Assembly: GCA_017308215.1 (NCBI GenBank)
Contig: JAFKFQ010000201.1
Span: 11,322-44,997 of the forward strand
Source: a bacterium
GTDB taxonomy: Bacteria; Planctomycetota; Planctomycetia; Gemmatales; Gemmataceae
DNA: 33,676 nt
Direction: 5' to 3'
Below the pieces are notes generated by a model. The model had not been told where the DNA came from and did not search any database. It saw only the letters and a list, made by a program, of their open reading frames with translations. Below are positions 7,781 to 15,197 of the stretch, piece by piece (position 1 is the first letter of the stretch; each line of letters starts with the position of its first letter). A program made the position numbers and the translations under genes.

Positions 7781-8038
7781 CGGGTGCGAACCTCGGGCCT
7801 GGCGAATGGCCGGCGTGAGCCGGCTGGTGGTTGTGTCAGGGCTCACGCCGGCCGTTCGCCAGACCCGACACGGATCGGTAAACGGACCAGTAGATCGGGC
7901 CTTCGAGACCCGGCGCGGGGCGCGGAAACGCTCGCGTGGGGCCGGTCCCCCGAACCCTCGCGGGTCCGGCGCTGTTGGCCCGAATGGTTCGCCCCCTGCG
8001 CCCCGCGTCGGGGCTCGAAGACTCGCCCCGACCTACGG
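7781..8038. repeat. Composite two-hairpin dispersed repeat, copy 2 (complete)
   Basis: Hairpin 1: arm 7794-7821 against 7840-7867, 26 of 28 positions paired, 18-base loop, containing the core GCCGGCGTGAGCC. Hairpin 2: 7890-7923 (GTAGATCGGG start) pairs imperfectly with 7998-8036 (CCCGACCTAC end), enclosing a GC-rich inner part. Copy 1 at 1-231 has the same order. The element occupies almost the whole gap between the MBL stop (7765) and the pyrophosphorylase ATG (8039), leaving no separate ribosome site. It is possibly a non-autonomous mobile element with GTAGGTCGGG-like ends, or a structured leader RNA. Confidence 0.7.
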
Positions 8039-9424
8039 ATGACGCCGATGACCCAGGTTCCGCCCGAGCTCCTCCACCGCCTCACGGCCCACGGCCAGCA
8101 GCACGTGGTCGCCGGGTGGGACGCGCTCCCCGCCGCCGACCGCGCCGCGCTCGCCGCCCAGCTCGCCGGCCTCGACCTCGGCGAGCTCGACGCGCTCTAC
8201 CGGCGCAAGGACGAGCCGCACACCGTCCTCCCGCCGCGCGACCGCATCGCCCCCGTCCCCATCCAGCCGGCCCAGGCGAGCGCCGCCGACACCGCCCGCG
8301 GCGAGGACGCGCTGCGGCGCGGCGAGGTGGCGGCACTCGTCGTCGCGGGCGGACAGGGGACGCGTCTCGGCTCCGACAAGCCCAAGGGCATGTTCCCCGT
8401 CGGCCCGGTCAGCGGCGCGACGCTGTTCCGCGTCCACGCCGAGAAGGTGCTGGCGCTGTCGCGCCGCTACGGCAAGCCGGTGCCGCTCCTCGTGATGACC
8501 AGTCCCGCGACGCACGACGAGACCGAGGCGAACTTCCGCGCCGAGCGGTTCTTCGGCCTCGCGGCAGCCGACGTGTTCTTCTTCCAGCAGGGCACGATGC
8601 CGGCGGTCGATCTGGCGACCGGGAAGCTGCTGCTGGAGCGCCCCGGCAAGCTGTTCCAGAGCCCGAACGGGCACGGCGGCACGCTTACGGCGCTCGCCGA
8701 AACCGGCCTCCTCGCCAGACTCAAGGCGCGCGGCGTCAAGCACGTCTTCTACTTCCAAGTGGACAACCCGCTGGTGAAGGTGTGCGACCCGGGCTTCGTC
8801 GGCCGCCACGTCGCGGCGGACGCGGAGGCGTCGTCGAAGGTGGTGGTGAAGGAGCAGCCGGGGGAGAAGGTCGGCATCCTGGCGGCGATCGACGGGCGCT
8901 GCGGGATCATCGAGTATTCAGACCTGCCCGACGCGATGGCCGCCGAACGCGACGCCGACGGCAAGCTGACGTTCCGCGCCGGGAGCCCGGCGATCCACCT
9001 GTTCTCGGTGCCGTTCCTGGAGCGCGTGACCGCCCGCGGCACCGGGCTGGCGTACCACCTGGCGCGGAAGAAGGTGCCGTTCTACGACCCCACCGCGAAC
9101 CGCGCCGTGGAGCCGGCGGGCGTGAACGCCTTGAAGTTCGAGCTGTTCGTGTTCGACGCCCTGCCGATGGCCGACCGCTGGCTGGCGGTCGAGACGCCGC
9201 GGGCCGAGGAGTTCGCGCCGCTGAAGAACGGGAGCGGCCCGGACTCGCCCGAGACCGTGCGCGCGGCGATCTCCGCGCTGCACGCCGGCTGGCTGGAAGC
9301 GGCCGGGGTACCGACGCACGGCCACCCGGTCGAGGTGTCGCCGCTCCTGGCGCTGGACGCGGCGGAGCTGAAGGCGAAGCTACCCGTGGGGACGCGGGTC
9401 GCGGGGCCGACGCTGCTTTCGTAG
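8039..9424 (+). CDS. UDP-sugar pyrophosphorylase, eukaryote-type UAP1/UDPGP family
   Basis: The 461-residue protein belongs to the UDPGP family, which makes UDP-GlcNAc, UDP-GalNAc or UDP-glucose from UTP and the sugar 1-phosphate. The signature GGQGTRLGSDKPKGM is at residues 104-118; a sugar/uridine-binding segment PNGHGG and the metal-site text FYFQVDNPLV follow. This architecture is that of eukaryotic UAP1 and differs from bacterial GlmU, having no hexapeptide acetyltransferase domain. Its product would feed peptidoglycan or surface glycans. ATG 8039 abuts the upstream repeat with no Shine-Dalgarno sequence; ATG 8048 is an alternative. ManC follows on the same strand after another repeat, giving two adjacent sugar-nucleotide enzymes. 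UDP-GlcNAc is the likely product by family. Confidence 0.87.
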   Translation: MTPMTQVPPELLHRLTAHGQQHVVAGWDALPAADRAALAAQLAGLDLGELDALYRRKDEPHTVLPPRDRIAPVPIQPAQASAADTARGEDALRRGEVAALVVAGGQGTRLGSDKPKGMFPVGPVSGATLFRVHAEKVLALSRRYGKPVPLLVMTSPATHDETEANFRAERFFGLAAADVFFFQQGTMPAVDLATGKLLLERPGKLFQSPNGHGGTLTALAETGLLARLKARGVKHVFYFQVDNPLVKVCDPGFVGRHVAADAEASSKVVVKEQPGEKVGILAAIDGRCGIIEYSDLPDAMAAERDADGKLTFRAGSPAIHLFSVPFLERVTARGTGLAYHLARKKVPFYDPTANRAVEPAGVNALKFELFVFDALPMADRWLAVETPRAEEFAPLKNGSGPDSPETVRAAISALHAGWLEAAGVPTHGHPVEVSPLLALDAAELKAKLPVGTRVAGPTLLS

Positions 9425-9451
9425 TGGTGTGTCAACCGATCCACGTCAGTC

Positions 9452-9570
9452 CCGGCGACCGGCCGGTGTGAGCCCACCCGGGGGGCCGGGCGCCGCGTCC
9501 GGCACCCGGACCAACCACCAGCCGGCTCACGCCGGCCGTTCGCCACGCCGGAGGTTCGCACCCGACCTAC
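9452..9570. repeat. Dispersed hairpin repeat, copy 3 (shorter)
   Basis: Arm 9452-9474 pairs imperfectly with 9524-9551, sharing the GGCGAnCGGCCGGCGTGAGCC core of copies 1 and 2. The tail GAGGTTCGCACCCGACCTAC (to 9570) is the reverse complement of the left flank of copy 2 near 7781 and has the same CCCGACCTAC end. The second large hairpin is absent, so this is a short or deleted form. It lies between the pyrophosphorylase stop (9424) and the manC start (9609). Confidence 0.6.
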
Positions 9571-9608
9571 AACAGACTCCGTCCTTCCCGCGCAGGAACC
9601 CGCTCCCG

Positions 9609-10697
9609 ATGCTCCACGCGATGATTATGGCCGGTGGCGGCGGCACGCGGTTCTGGCCGCGCAGCCGCGACCGGCGGCCGAAGCAATTCCTCTCCTTCGC
9701 CGGCGACCGCACGCTGCTGCAAGAAACAGTAGACCGCATCGCCGCGCAGGTGCCGCCCGAGCGCACCTGGGTGCTCACCGGCGACGCCTACCGCGCCGAC
9801 ACCGCGGCGCAGCTCCCCGAACTGCCGGCGAGCCACGTCATCGGCGAACCCGCCCGGCGCGACACCGCCGCGTGCGTCGGCCTGGGCGCCGCGGTCATTG
9901 CGAAAGAAGACCCGGACGCCACCATCATCGTGATGCCGGCGGACCACGTGATCGAGCCGGTCGCCGAGTTCCACCGCGCCGTCCACGCCGCCGAACAGCT
10001 GGCGAACGAGCACCCGGACTGCCTCCTCACGTTCGGCATCCCGCCGACGTACCCGTCTACCGGCTACGGCTACATCGAGCTCGCCGGCGGCGCCGGCACG
10101 CGGCAGGGGGTGCAGGCGTCGAAGGTGGCGGCGTTCGTCGAGAAGCCGGACGATGAGACCGCCGAGCGGTACGTCGCCGGCGGCCGGCACCTGTGGAACG
10201 CCGGCATCTTCGTGTGGAAGCCCGGCGCCGTCCTCGGCGAGCTGAAGAAGAACAAGCCGGCTCTCGCCGCGACGGTCGCCCGCATCGCCGACGCCTGGGG
10301 CACGCCGCAGTTCGACCAGGTATTCCGTACGGAGTACGAGACCGCCGAGCGGGTGAGCATCGACTACGCGGTGATGCAGGAGGCGGGGAAGGCGGGGAAG
10401 GTGCTGGTGCTCCACGCCCCGTACCAGTGGGACGACGTGGGGAGCTGGCTCGCCCTGGAGCGCCGCAACCCGCAGGACGCCGCCTGCAATACCGTGCAGG
10501 GGCTCCACGTCGGCGTGGACACCGCCGGCTGCGTCGTCGTTTCCGACGGCGACCACCTCGTCGGCACGCTCGGCGTGTCGGACCTCATCATCATCCAGAA
10601 CGGCGATGCCACGCTGGTCGCCACGAAGGACCGCGAGGGCGAGGTGAAGAAGCTCGTGGACGCGATCAAGGCGAAGGGCCTGGGGCGGTTCCTGTGA
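9609..10697 (+). CDS. manC: Mannose-1-phosphate guanylyltransferase
   Basis: The 362-residue enzyme should convert mannose 1-phosphate and GTP to GDP-mannose, a precursor of surface polysaccharides and glycosylation. It opens with the family signature MIMAGGGGTRFWPRSR and the catalytic lysine in RRPKQFL. The metal/sugar site MPADHVIEP, the substrate segments GYGYIEL and VEKPD, and LWNAGIFVWKPG are all typical of the GMP family. It ends at about 360 residues, so it lacks the phosphomannose isomerase domain of longer bifunctional enzymes. The ATG at 9609 begins the conserved core; a longer reading would run into the upstream repeat. The stop overlaps an in-frame GTG of the ruvX reading frame (GTGA), suggesting the two were translationally coupled before the intervening repeat arose. 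Confidence 0.93.
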   Translation: MLHAMIMAGGGGTRFWPRSRDRRPKQFLSFAGDRTLLQETVDRIAAQVPPERTWVLTGDAYRADTAAQLPELPASHVIGEPARRDTAACVGLGAAVIAKEDPDATIIVMPADHVIEPVAEFHRAVHAAEQLANEHPDCLLTFGIPPTYPSTGYGYIELAGGAGTRQGVQASKVAAFVEKPDDETAERYVAGGRHLWNAGIFVWKPGAVLGELKKNKPALAATVARIADAWGTPQFDQVFRTEYETAERVSIDYAVMQEAGKAGKVLVLHAPYQWDDVGSWLALERRNPQDAACNTVQGLHVGVDTAGCVVVSDGDHLVGTLGVSDLIIIQNGDATLVATKDREGEVKKLVDAIKAKGLGRFL

Positions 10698-10709
10698 GTG
10701 GACTTGGGG

Positions 10710-10837
10710 AACGGGGGACTTTGGGACCGGGGGACCCTGGGACCGGGAGACTTAGGGATTCAGGGATGGGGGGGACGTACGGCTCTCCCGTTTCCGTCCC
10801 CGAGTCCCAAAGTCCCTCCGTCCCAAAGTCCCCCGGT
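10710..10837. repeat. Long hairpin built from GGGACTTTGGGACCG units, inside the 5' end of ruvX
   Basis: Arm 10710-10743 pairs with 10804-10837 at 29 of 34 positions. Each arm is two tandem copies of GGGACTTTGGGAC or a variant. The roughly 60-base centre is also G-rich on the left and C-rich on the right. The element overlaps the first 24 codons of ruvX and supplies both its ATG (10766) and a Shine-Dalgarno-like AGGGA (10754-10758). Its build, with short tandem units within large inverted arms, matches the elements at 1988-2100 and 6854-6950, but the unit sequence differs. Confidence 0.8.
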
Positions 10838-11293
10838 CGCCTCCTGGGTTTCGACCCGGGCACGGTACGCGTTGGGCTCGCGGTGTCCGACCCGGACCGC
10901 CTCGTCGCGTCGCCGCTCGACACGTACACGGTACGCGGCCCGGCGCTCGACGCCGCCCACTTCGCGCGGCTCGTCGCGGCCGAGCGCGTGGTCGGGCTGG
11001 TCGTCGGACTGCCGCTGCACACCGGCGGCGAGGAGGGGATCAAGGCGAAGGAGGCGCGGGCGTTCGGCGCGTGGCTGACGGGGGTGACGGGGCTACCGGT
11101 CGTGTTCTGGGACGAGCGGTGTACGACGGCCGCGGCGGAGGACTTCCTGCGGGCGGCGAAGCTGAACCCGAAGCAGCGCAAGGAGCGCCGCGACCGGGTC
11201 GCGGCGCAGCTCATCCTGCAAGGCTACCTCGACGCCGGCTGCCCGCCGGAGGGGACGGTGACCGACCCGGGCGCGCCCGCCGACGGCCGGTGA
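10766..11293 (+). CDS. ruvX: Holliday junction resolvase-like protein RuvX (YqgF)
   Basis: The conserved YqgF domain begins at RLLGFDPGTVRVGLAV (D30) and includes VVGLPLHTGGEEG and WDERCTT, the usual RNase H-fold acidic sites; the C-terminal RDRVAAQLILQGYLD is typical. The family is linked to pre-16S rRNA processing and to Holliday junctions. The domain alone is about 145 residues; here 175 residues are encoded because the first 24 (Ser/Pro-rich, SPVSVPESQSPSVPKSPG) come from a hairpin repeat. The native start codon before the domain seems to be gone. I use ATG 10766 with AGGGA seven bases upstream; GTG 10694, overlapping the manC stop, is an in-frame alternative giving about 199 residues. 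It converges on accC with eight bases between stops. Confidence 0.85.
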   Translation: MGGTYGSPVSVPESQSPSVPKSPGRLLGFDPGTVRVGLAVSDPDRLVASPLDTYTVRGPALDAAHFARLVAAERVVGLVVGLPLHTGGEEGIKAKEARAFGAWLTGVTGLPVVFWDERCTTAAAEDFLRAAKLNPKQRKERRDRVAAQLILQGYLDAGCPPEGTVTDPGAPADGR

Positions 11294-11301
11294 CGCCGGC
11301 G

Positions 11302-12657
11302 CTACTTGGCGCCGCGCTTCAAGAACTCGCGCTCGATGAACGTCGTATCGACCTTCCCCTCAATGAACTCGGGGCAGTCGAAGATGCGCTGGTGGATCGG
11401 GATGGTGGTGTGGATGCCCTCCACCACGAACTCGCGCAGCGCCCGCCGCATCACCGCGAACGCCTCGGCGCGCGTCGGCTGGTGGACGAGCAGCTTCGCC
11501 ACCATCGAGTCGTAGTTCGGCGGCACCCGGTAGCCCGGGACGACGTGCGTGTCGAGCCGCACCCCGGGGCCGCCCGGCGGCCGCCAGGTGGTGATCAGGC
11601 CGGGGCTCGGGCGGAAGTCGGCGTCCACGTTCTCGGCGTTCACCCGCACCTCGATAGCCGCCCCGCGGTGGACGATGTCCTTCTGCGCGAACGGCAGCTT
11701 CTCCCCGGCCGCGACGCGGATCTGTTCGCGGATCAGGTCGATCCCGGTGACGAGCTCGGTGACCGGGTGCTCGACCTGGATGCGGGCGTTCACCTCGATG
11801 AAGTAGAAGTTGTGGTCCTGGTCCACGAGGAACTCGCAGGTACCGGCCGAGTAGTACCCGGCGGCCTTCGCCAGCCGCACCGCCGACTCGCAGATGGCGA
11901 GGCGGACCTTTTCGGGCAGGTTCGGCGCGGGCGACTCCTCGACGAGCTTCTGGTGGCGGCGCTGGAGCGAGCAGTCTCGCTCGAACAGGTGAACGACGTT
12001 TCCGTGCTTGTCGCCGAGCAGCTGCACCTCGACGTGCCGGGGGTGGTAGAGGTACTTCTCGAGGAAGACGCTGTCGTCCTTGAACGCCGCCTCGGCCTCG
12101 GTGCGGGCGGCGGTGAACCCGGACACGAGCCCGGCGTCGTCCCACGCCTGCCGCATCCCCTTCCCGCCGCCGCCGGCCGACGCCTTGATGAGGACCGGGT
12201 AGCCGACCTTCTGGGCGAATGCCAGCGCCTCCTTCTCGGTCTCGACGAGCCCGTCGCTGCCCGGCACGGTGGGGACGTTGGCGGCCTTGGCGACCTCCTT
12301 CGACCGGGCCTTGTCGCCGAGCTTGTTCATGGCCTCGGCGGGCGGGCCGATGAACTCGAACCCGCTGTCGCGGCACATCTGGGCGAACTTGCTGTTCTCG
12401 CTGAGGAACCCGTACCCGGGGTGGATGGCGTCGGCGTCCACCAGCTCGGCCGCGGCGATGATCCGCGGCATCTTCAGGTAGCTCTCGGTGGAGACGGCCG
12501 GGCCGATGCACACGGCGCGGTCGGCGAGTTTCAGGTAGGGGGCGTCCCGGTCGGCCTCGGAGTAGACGACGGCGACTTCGATGCCGAGGTCGCGGCAGGC
12601 GCGGATCACGCGCAGGGCGATCTCGCCGCGGTTGGCTACCAGAACCCGTTGAAACAT
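11302..12657 (-). CDS. accC: Acetyl-CoA carboxylase, biotin carboxylase subunit
   Basis: The 451-residue protein carboxylates the biotin on BCCP using ATP and bicarbonate, the first half-reaction of fatty acid synthesis. It begins [20 protein letters not shown], contains [10 protein letters not shown] (79-88), the ATP-grasp glycine loop [12 protein letters not shown] (158-169) and the catalytic segment [14 protein letters not shown] (Asn-Ala where most have Asn-Thr). Length and domain order are standard for the free subunit, with no fused BCCP. The start is supported by AAGGA six bases upstream. accB lies 86 bp upstream on the same strand, with a small GC hairpin between that could tune the two protein levels. 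Confidence 0.95.
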   Translation of the reverse strand: MFQRVLVANRGEIALRVIRACRDLGIEVAVVYSEADRDAPYLKLADRAVCIGPAVSTESYLKMPRIIAAAELVDADAIHPGYGFLSENSKFAQMCRDSGFEFIGPPAEAMNKLGDKARSKEVAKAANVPTVPGSDGLVETEKEALAFAQKVGYPVLIKASAGGGGKGMRQAWDDAGLVSGFTAARTEAEAAFKDDSVFLEKYLYHPRHVEVQLLGDKHGNVVHLFERDCSLQRRHQKLVEESPAPNLPEKVRLAICESAVRLAKAAGYYSAGTCEFLVDQDHNFYFIEVNARIQVEHPVTELVTGIDLIREQIRVAAGEKLPFAQKDIVHRGAAIEVRVNAENVDADFRPSPGLITTWRPPGGPGVRLDTHVVPGYRVPPNYDSMVAKLLVHQPTRAEAFAVMRRALREFVVEGIHTTIPIHQRIFDCPEFIEGKVDTTFIEREFLKRGAK

Positions 12658-12713
12658 GGGGGGATCCTTGTCCGGCGCCGCGCGGCACCCGCCGCGCCCG
12701 GGGAGGTGGGGAC

Positions 12714-12733
12714 GCGGCGGGCTCGCCCGCCGC
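12714..12733 (-). promoter_or_regulatory. Intercistronic GC hairpin between accB and accC
   Basis: GCGGCGGGC (12714-12722) and GCCCGCCGC (12725-12733) form a near-perfect stem-loop just after the accB stop (12744). There is no T-run, so it is more likely an mRNA-stabilising or partial terminator stem in the accB-accC transcript than a full terminator. Confidence 0.35.
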
Positions 12734-12743
12734 GGGCGACCGG

Positions 12744-13229
12744 TCAGCCCGGGTCCACGCGGAAGAGGACCGTGCCGTACTCGACCCCGGAGTCGTCCGG
12801 CAGGCAGACCTCGGCGACCGTCCCGGCCACCCCGGCCTTGATCTCGTTCTGGACCTTCATCGCCATGACGATGCAGACGGTCGTGTCCGGGGTGACCCGG
12901 GAGCCGACCTTGACGTACTCCGGCTTGCCCGGCCCGGGCCGGGTGTAGAACGTGCCGGGGAACTCGCTCTTGATCTCGAGCAGCTTCTTGGCGGGCGCGG
13001 CCGGGGCCGTGGCGGCGGCGGGGGCGGCCGGCGCGGCGTGGTGCTGCGGGGCGTGCGCGACCGGCGCGGCGACCACGACGGGGGCGTCGCCGCCCTTGCG
13101 GAGGCGGATGCGCTGGTCGCCCTCTTTCAGGTCGATCTCGCTCAGTTCGTGGTCCGACATCAGCCGGAGCAGGTACTCGACCGTCTTCACGTCGAACGGC
13201 CGGGGCGCGTCCCGTTTGTCGTCGGCCAC
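12744..13229 (-). CDS. accB: Biotin carboxyl carrier protein of acetyl-CoA carboxylase
   Basis: The 161-residue protein carries the biotin that AccC carboxylates. Residues 1-45 are the N-terminal domain ([20 protein letters not shown]), 46-82 an Ala/Pro/His linker ([20 protein letters not shown]), and 83-161 the biotinyl domain with [12 protein letters not shown], the thumb-bearing [13 protein letters not shown] form typical of AccB. The biotinylated lysine is K125 in [10 protein letters not shown]; most BCCPs have EAMK, so Met replaces the Glu before AMK. accC follows 86 bp downstream. Upstream, past a perfect 27-bp-arm hairpin, lies the broken pepP-like gene, matching the widespread pepP-(efp)-accB-accC order. 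Confidence 0.94.
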   Translation of the reverse strand: MADDKRDAPRPFDVKTVEYLLRLMSDHELSEIDLKEGDQRIRLRKGGDAPVVVAAPVAHAPQHHAAPAAPAAATAPAAPAKKLLEIKSEFPGTFYTRPGPGKPEYVKVGSRVTPDTTVCIVMAMKVQNEIKAGVAGTVAEVCLPDDSGVEYGTVLFRVDPG

Positions 13230-13319
13230 TGCGGACCCTCATCAGGCGAACCGGCCGGGGCCGGGGCAGAGAGGGGGTGTTTTACGATCGTGGGCGGTGA
13301 GCGAGGAGGGGAAAACGTC

Positions 13320-13384
13320 GGCGGGCGGAAGGCGTAAGCCCCCCGGTGGCGCGTAGCCCGGGGGGCTTACGCCTTCCGCCCGCC
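13320..13384. repeat. Perfect 27-bp-arm hairpin between pepP-like gene and accB
   Basis: Arms 13320-13346 and 13358-13384 are exact reverse complements with an 11-base loop (13347-13357). Each arm contains GGCGTAAGCCCCCCGG or its complement. It lies 12 bases after the end of the M24 peptidase frame (stop at 13397, reading leftward) and 90 bp before the accB start. It may terminate or attenuate read-through into accB, or be a palindromic repeat. There is no T-tract on either strand. Confidence 0.75.
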
Positions 13385-13396
13385 CCGACCGATCGC

Positions 13397-14520
13397 TCAC
13401 TCGGTCGGCGGGGCCGGTTCGAGCTCGCGCGGGAGCGTCGTCAGCCGCTGGCAGCCGTCGCGGGTGACGAGGAAGTCGTCCTCGATCCGCACCCCGCCCC
13501 AGCCGGGGATGTACACCGCCGGCTCGAGCGTCACCACCATCCCGGCCTCCAGGACGTCGGCCGAGTTGGCCCGGATGCGCGGCGCCTCGTGGATCTCCAG
13601 GCCGATGCCGTGGCCGAGGCCGTGGGTGAAGTACTCGCCGTACCCGGCGGCGGTCAGCGACTTGCGGGCGGCCGTGTCCACGTCCTTCGCCGCGACCCCG
13701 TGCCGCAGGGCGGCGATGGCCGCGTCCTGGGCGGCGAGGACGGCGGCGTACACCTTCTCCAGGTGGTGCTTGGTCCGCTCGGCCTTGTTCCGGCGGAGCA
13801 GCATCGTGCCGTACGGGTTGCGGACCAGTCGGCGCCCCAGTCGACGAGCAGCTTGCTCCCCTCCGAGAGGGGCTGGTTGGTGGGCGGGGCGTGCGGCAGG
13901 GCGCCGCGCTCGCCGACCGCGACGATCGGCGGGAACGACGTGCCCTTCGCCCCGCACCGGCGGACGTAGAGCTCGAGCGAGTCCACCATCTCCTTCTCGG
14001 TGTCCGTCTCGGCCATGGTGGCGACGAACATCTTGAACGCCCGCTCGGCCACCCGGATCGCGGCCTTGATCTTCTCGACCTCGCCCGGGTCCTTCGACAC
14101 CCGCAGCGCCTCGACCGGCCCGGCGACCGGCACGAACTCGGCCTTCGGCACGAGCCCCTGGAGGGCCTCCAGCTCGGCGACGGTCAGCCGGTTCGCCTCG
14201 ACGGCGACCGCCTTCGCCCCGGTCTTCGCCAGCACCCCGGCCGCGGCCTCGGTGGTGGTGGCGTCGTGCTTGCGGACGTGCAGGTCGAGCCCGTCGTCCT
14301 TGCCGAGCTCCGGGCAGTCCTCCCGGGCCTGCTCCTCGAACCGCGTGTCGGTGACGAGGACCGCGGTCTTCGCGGTGAGGACGAGGTAGCTCGAGTCGCC
14401 GGTGAACCCGGTGAGGTAGGTGACGTTGGCGGGGTGCGTGACCAGAATGGCGTCGGACGGGCGTCCGCCGGCCTTGAGGTTGCGGAGGAGCCCCTGACGG
14501 CGGAGGGCGAGGTAGTTCAT
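13397..14520 (-). pseudogene. Frameshifted M24 Xaa-Pro peptidase
   Basis: Two overlapping minus-strand frames together make an aminopeptidase P/proline dipeptidase. The first (from ATG 14520) gives the creatinase-type N-terminal domain (VTHPANVTYLTGFTGDSSYL) and the start of the catalytic domain to LLVDWGADWSATRT. The second, entered near 13805-13835, gives the rest: THGLGHGIGLEIHEAP (His ligand), MVVTLEPAVYIPGWGG and VRIEDDFLV (Glu ligands), ending at 13397. The family expects a second metal-binding Asp about 11 residues after the first, in a segment like YxSDLTR; it is missing in every frame. A deletion of about 16 bp removing that segment explains both the frameshift and the lost ligand. 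It is either a true pseudogene or an assembly error; the flanks are otherwise undamaged. Confidence 0.8.
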
Positions 14521-14702
14521 GGTACCGTCCCGGCGGTGAAAAGGATGGACGTGGCCCGCGCTGATTCACACGGCAGTATGTATTTTTAGGTCACGCGGGC
14601 GGCCTGACAAGTGATTTCGTAACGATTTTTCCGATCGCGCGAGATCGGGCTAACATTCGATAGACCCATTCGGGCTGACTGCTGGCAAATCGGGAGGCGT
14701 GG

Positions 14703-15197
14703 ATGCGGCCGGTGCGGGAGCTCGAAGACCGGGGGTGGCGCGGGTACGACCCGCGGGCGGCGGTCCCGGCCGCGGCGGCAGCGGTGGCCCTCAGCGCCGC
14801 CCTGCTCGCCGGCCGGTGGGCCGTCGCGAACGACGTGACCGCCCTCCCCGACCGGCTCGCGACCCTCGCCGTCTACGCCTCCGTTTTGGCCGTCTGGCCG
14901 ACCGTGCTCGGGCTCGCGGTGTACCGGTCGGTGGTGCGGACGTACCGCCTCACCGACCGGGCGGTGCTGGTGGACTGGGGGCCGTTCGCCCGGCCGGAGC
15001 CGCCGGTCTGGCTCGCCGACCTCGCCGAGGTCCGGGCCGGCGCGGGGTGGCTCGGCCGGCGGCTCGGGGTCGGCTGGGTCGTGCTGCGCGACCGGGCCGG
15101 GCGCACCGTCCGACTGTCCGGGGTCCACGACCCGGCCGGGTTCGCGGCCGCGGTCGAGAAGCTTGTCACGGCGCGGCCCGCGCCTCTGCCGCTGTGA
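14703..15197 (+). CDS. Membrane protein with bacterial PH-like domain
   Basis: The 164-residue protein has two hydrophobic segments (about 19-40, AAVPAAAAAVALSAALLAG, and 56-76, AVYASVLAVWPTVLGLAVY), then a cytoplasmic beta-rich part with a bPH2-like pattern: TYRLTDRAVLVDWGPF, an aromatic/Asp segment WLADLAEVRAG and VVLRDRAGRTVRLSGVHDPAGF. Such proteins are common but of unknown role. The start is well supported by GGGAGG five bases upstream. The last 32 bp overlap the 3' end of the BatD-like gene on the opposite strand, so the transcripts converge. The upstream 180 bp shared with the pepP-like gene is AT-richer and probably holds divergent promoters, though no clean box is visible. Confidence 0.75.
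   Translation: MRPVRELEDRGWRGYDPRAAVPAAAAAVALSAALLAGRWAVANDVTALPDRLATLAVYASVLAVWPTVLGLAVYRSVVRTYRLTDRAVLVDWGPFARPEPPVWLADLAEVRAGAGWLGRRLGVGWVVLRDRAGRTVRLSGVHDPAGFAAAVEKLVTARPAPLPL

Noticed and set aside
11071..12948. A 625-codon plus-strand open frame across ruvX and accC
   Set aside because: It is the complement of the unmistakable biotin carboxylase.
14631..14648. CCGATC/GATCGG hairpin with a T-run as an intrinsic terminator
   Set aside because: The T-run lies before the stem on the plus strand and reads as A on the minus strand, so it fits neither direction; the arms are only 6 bp.
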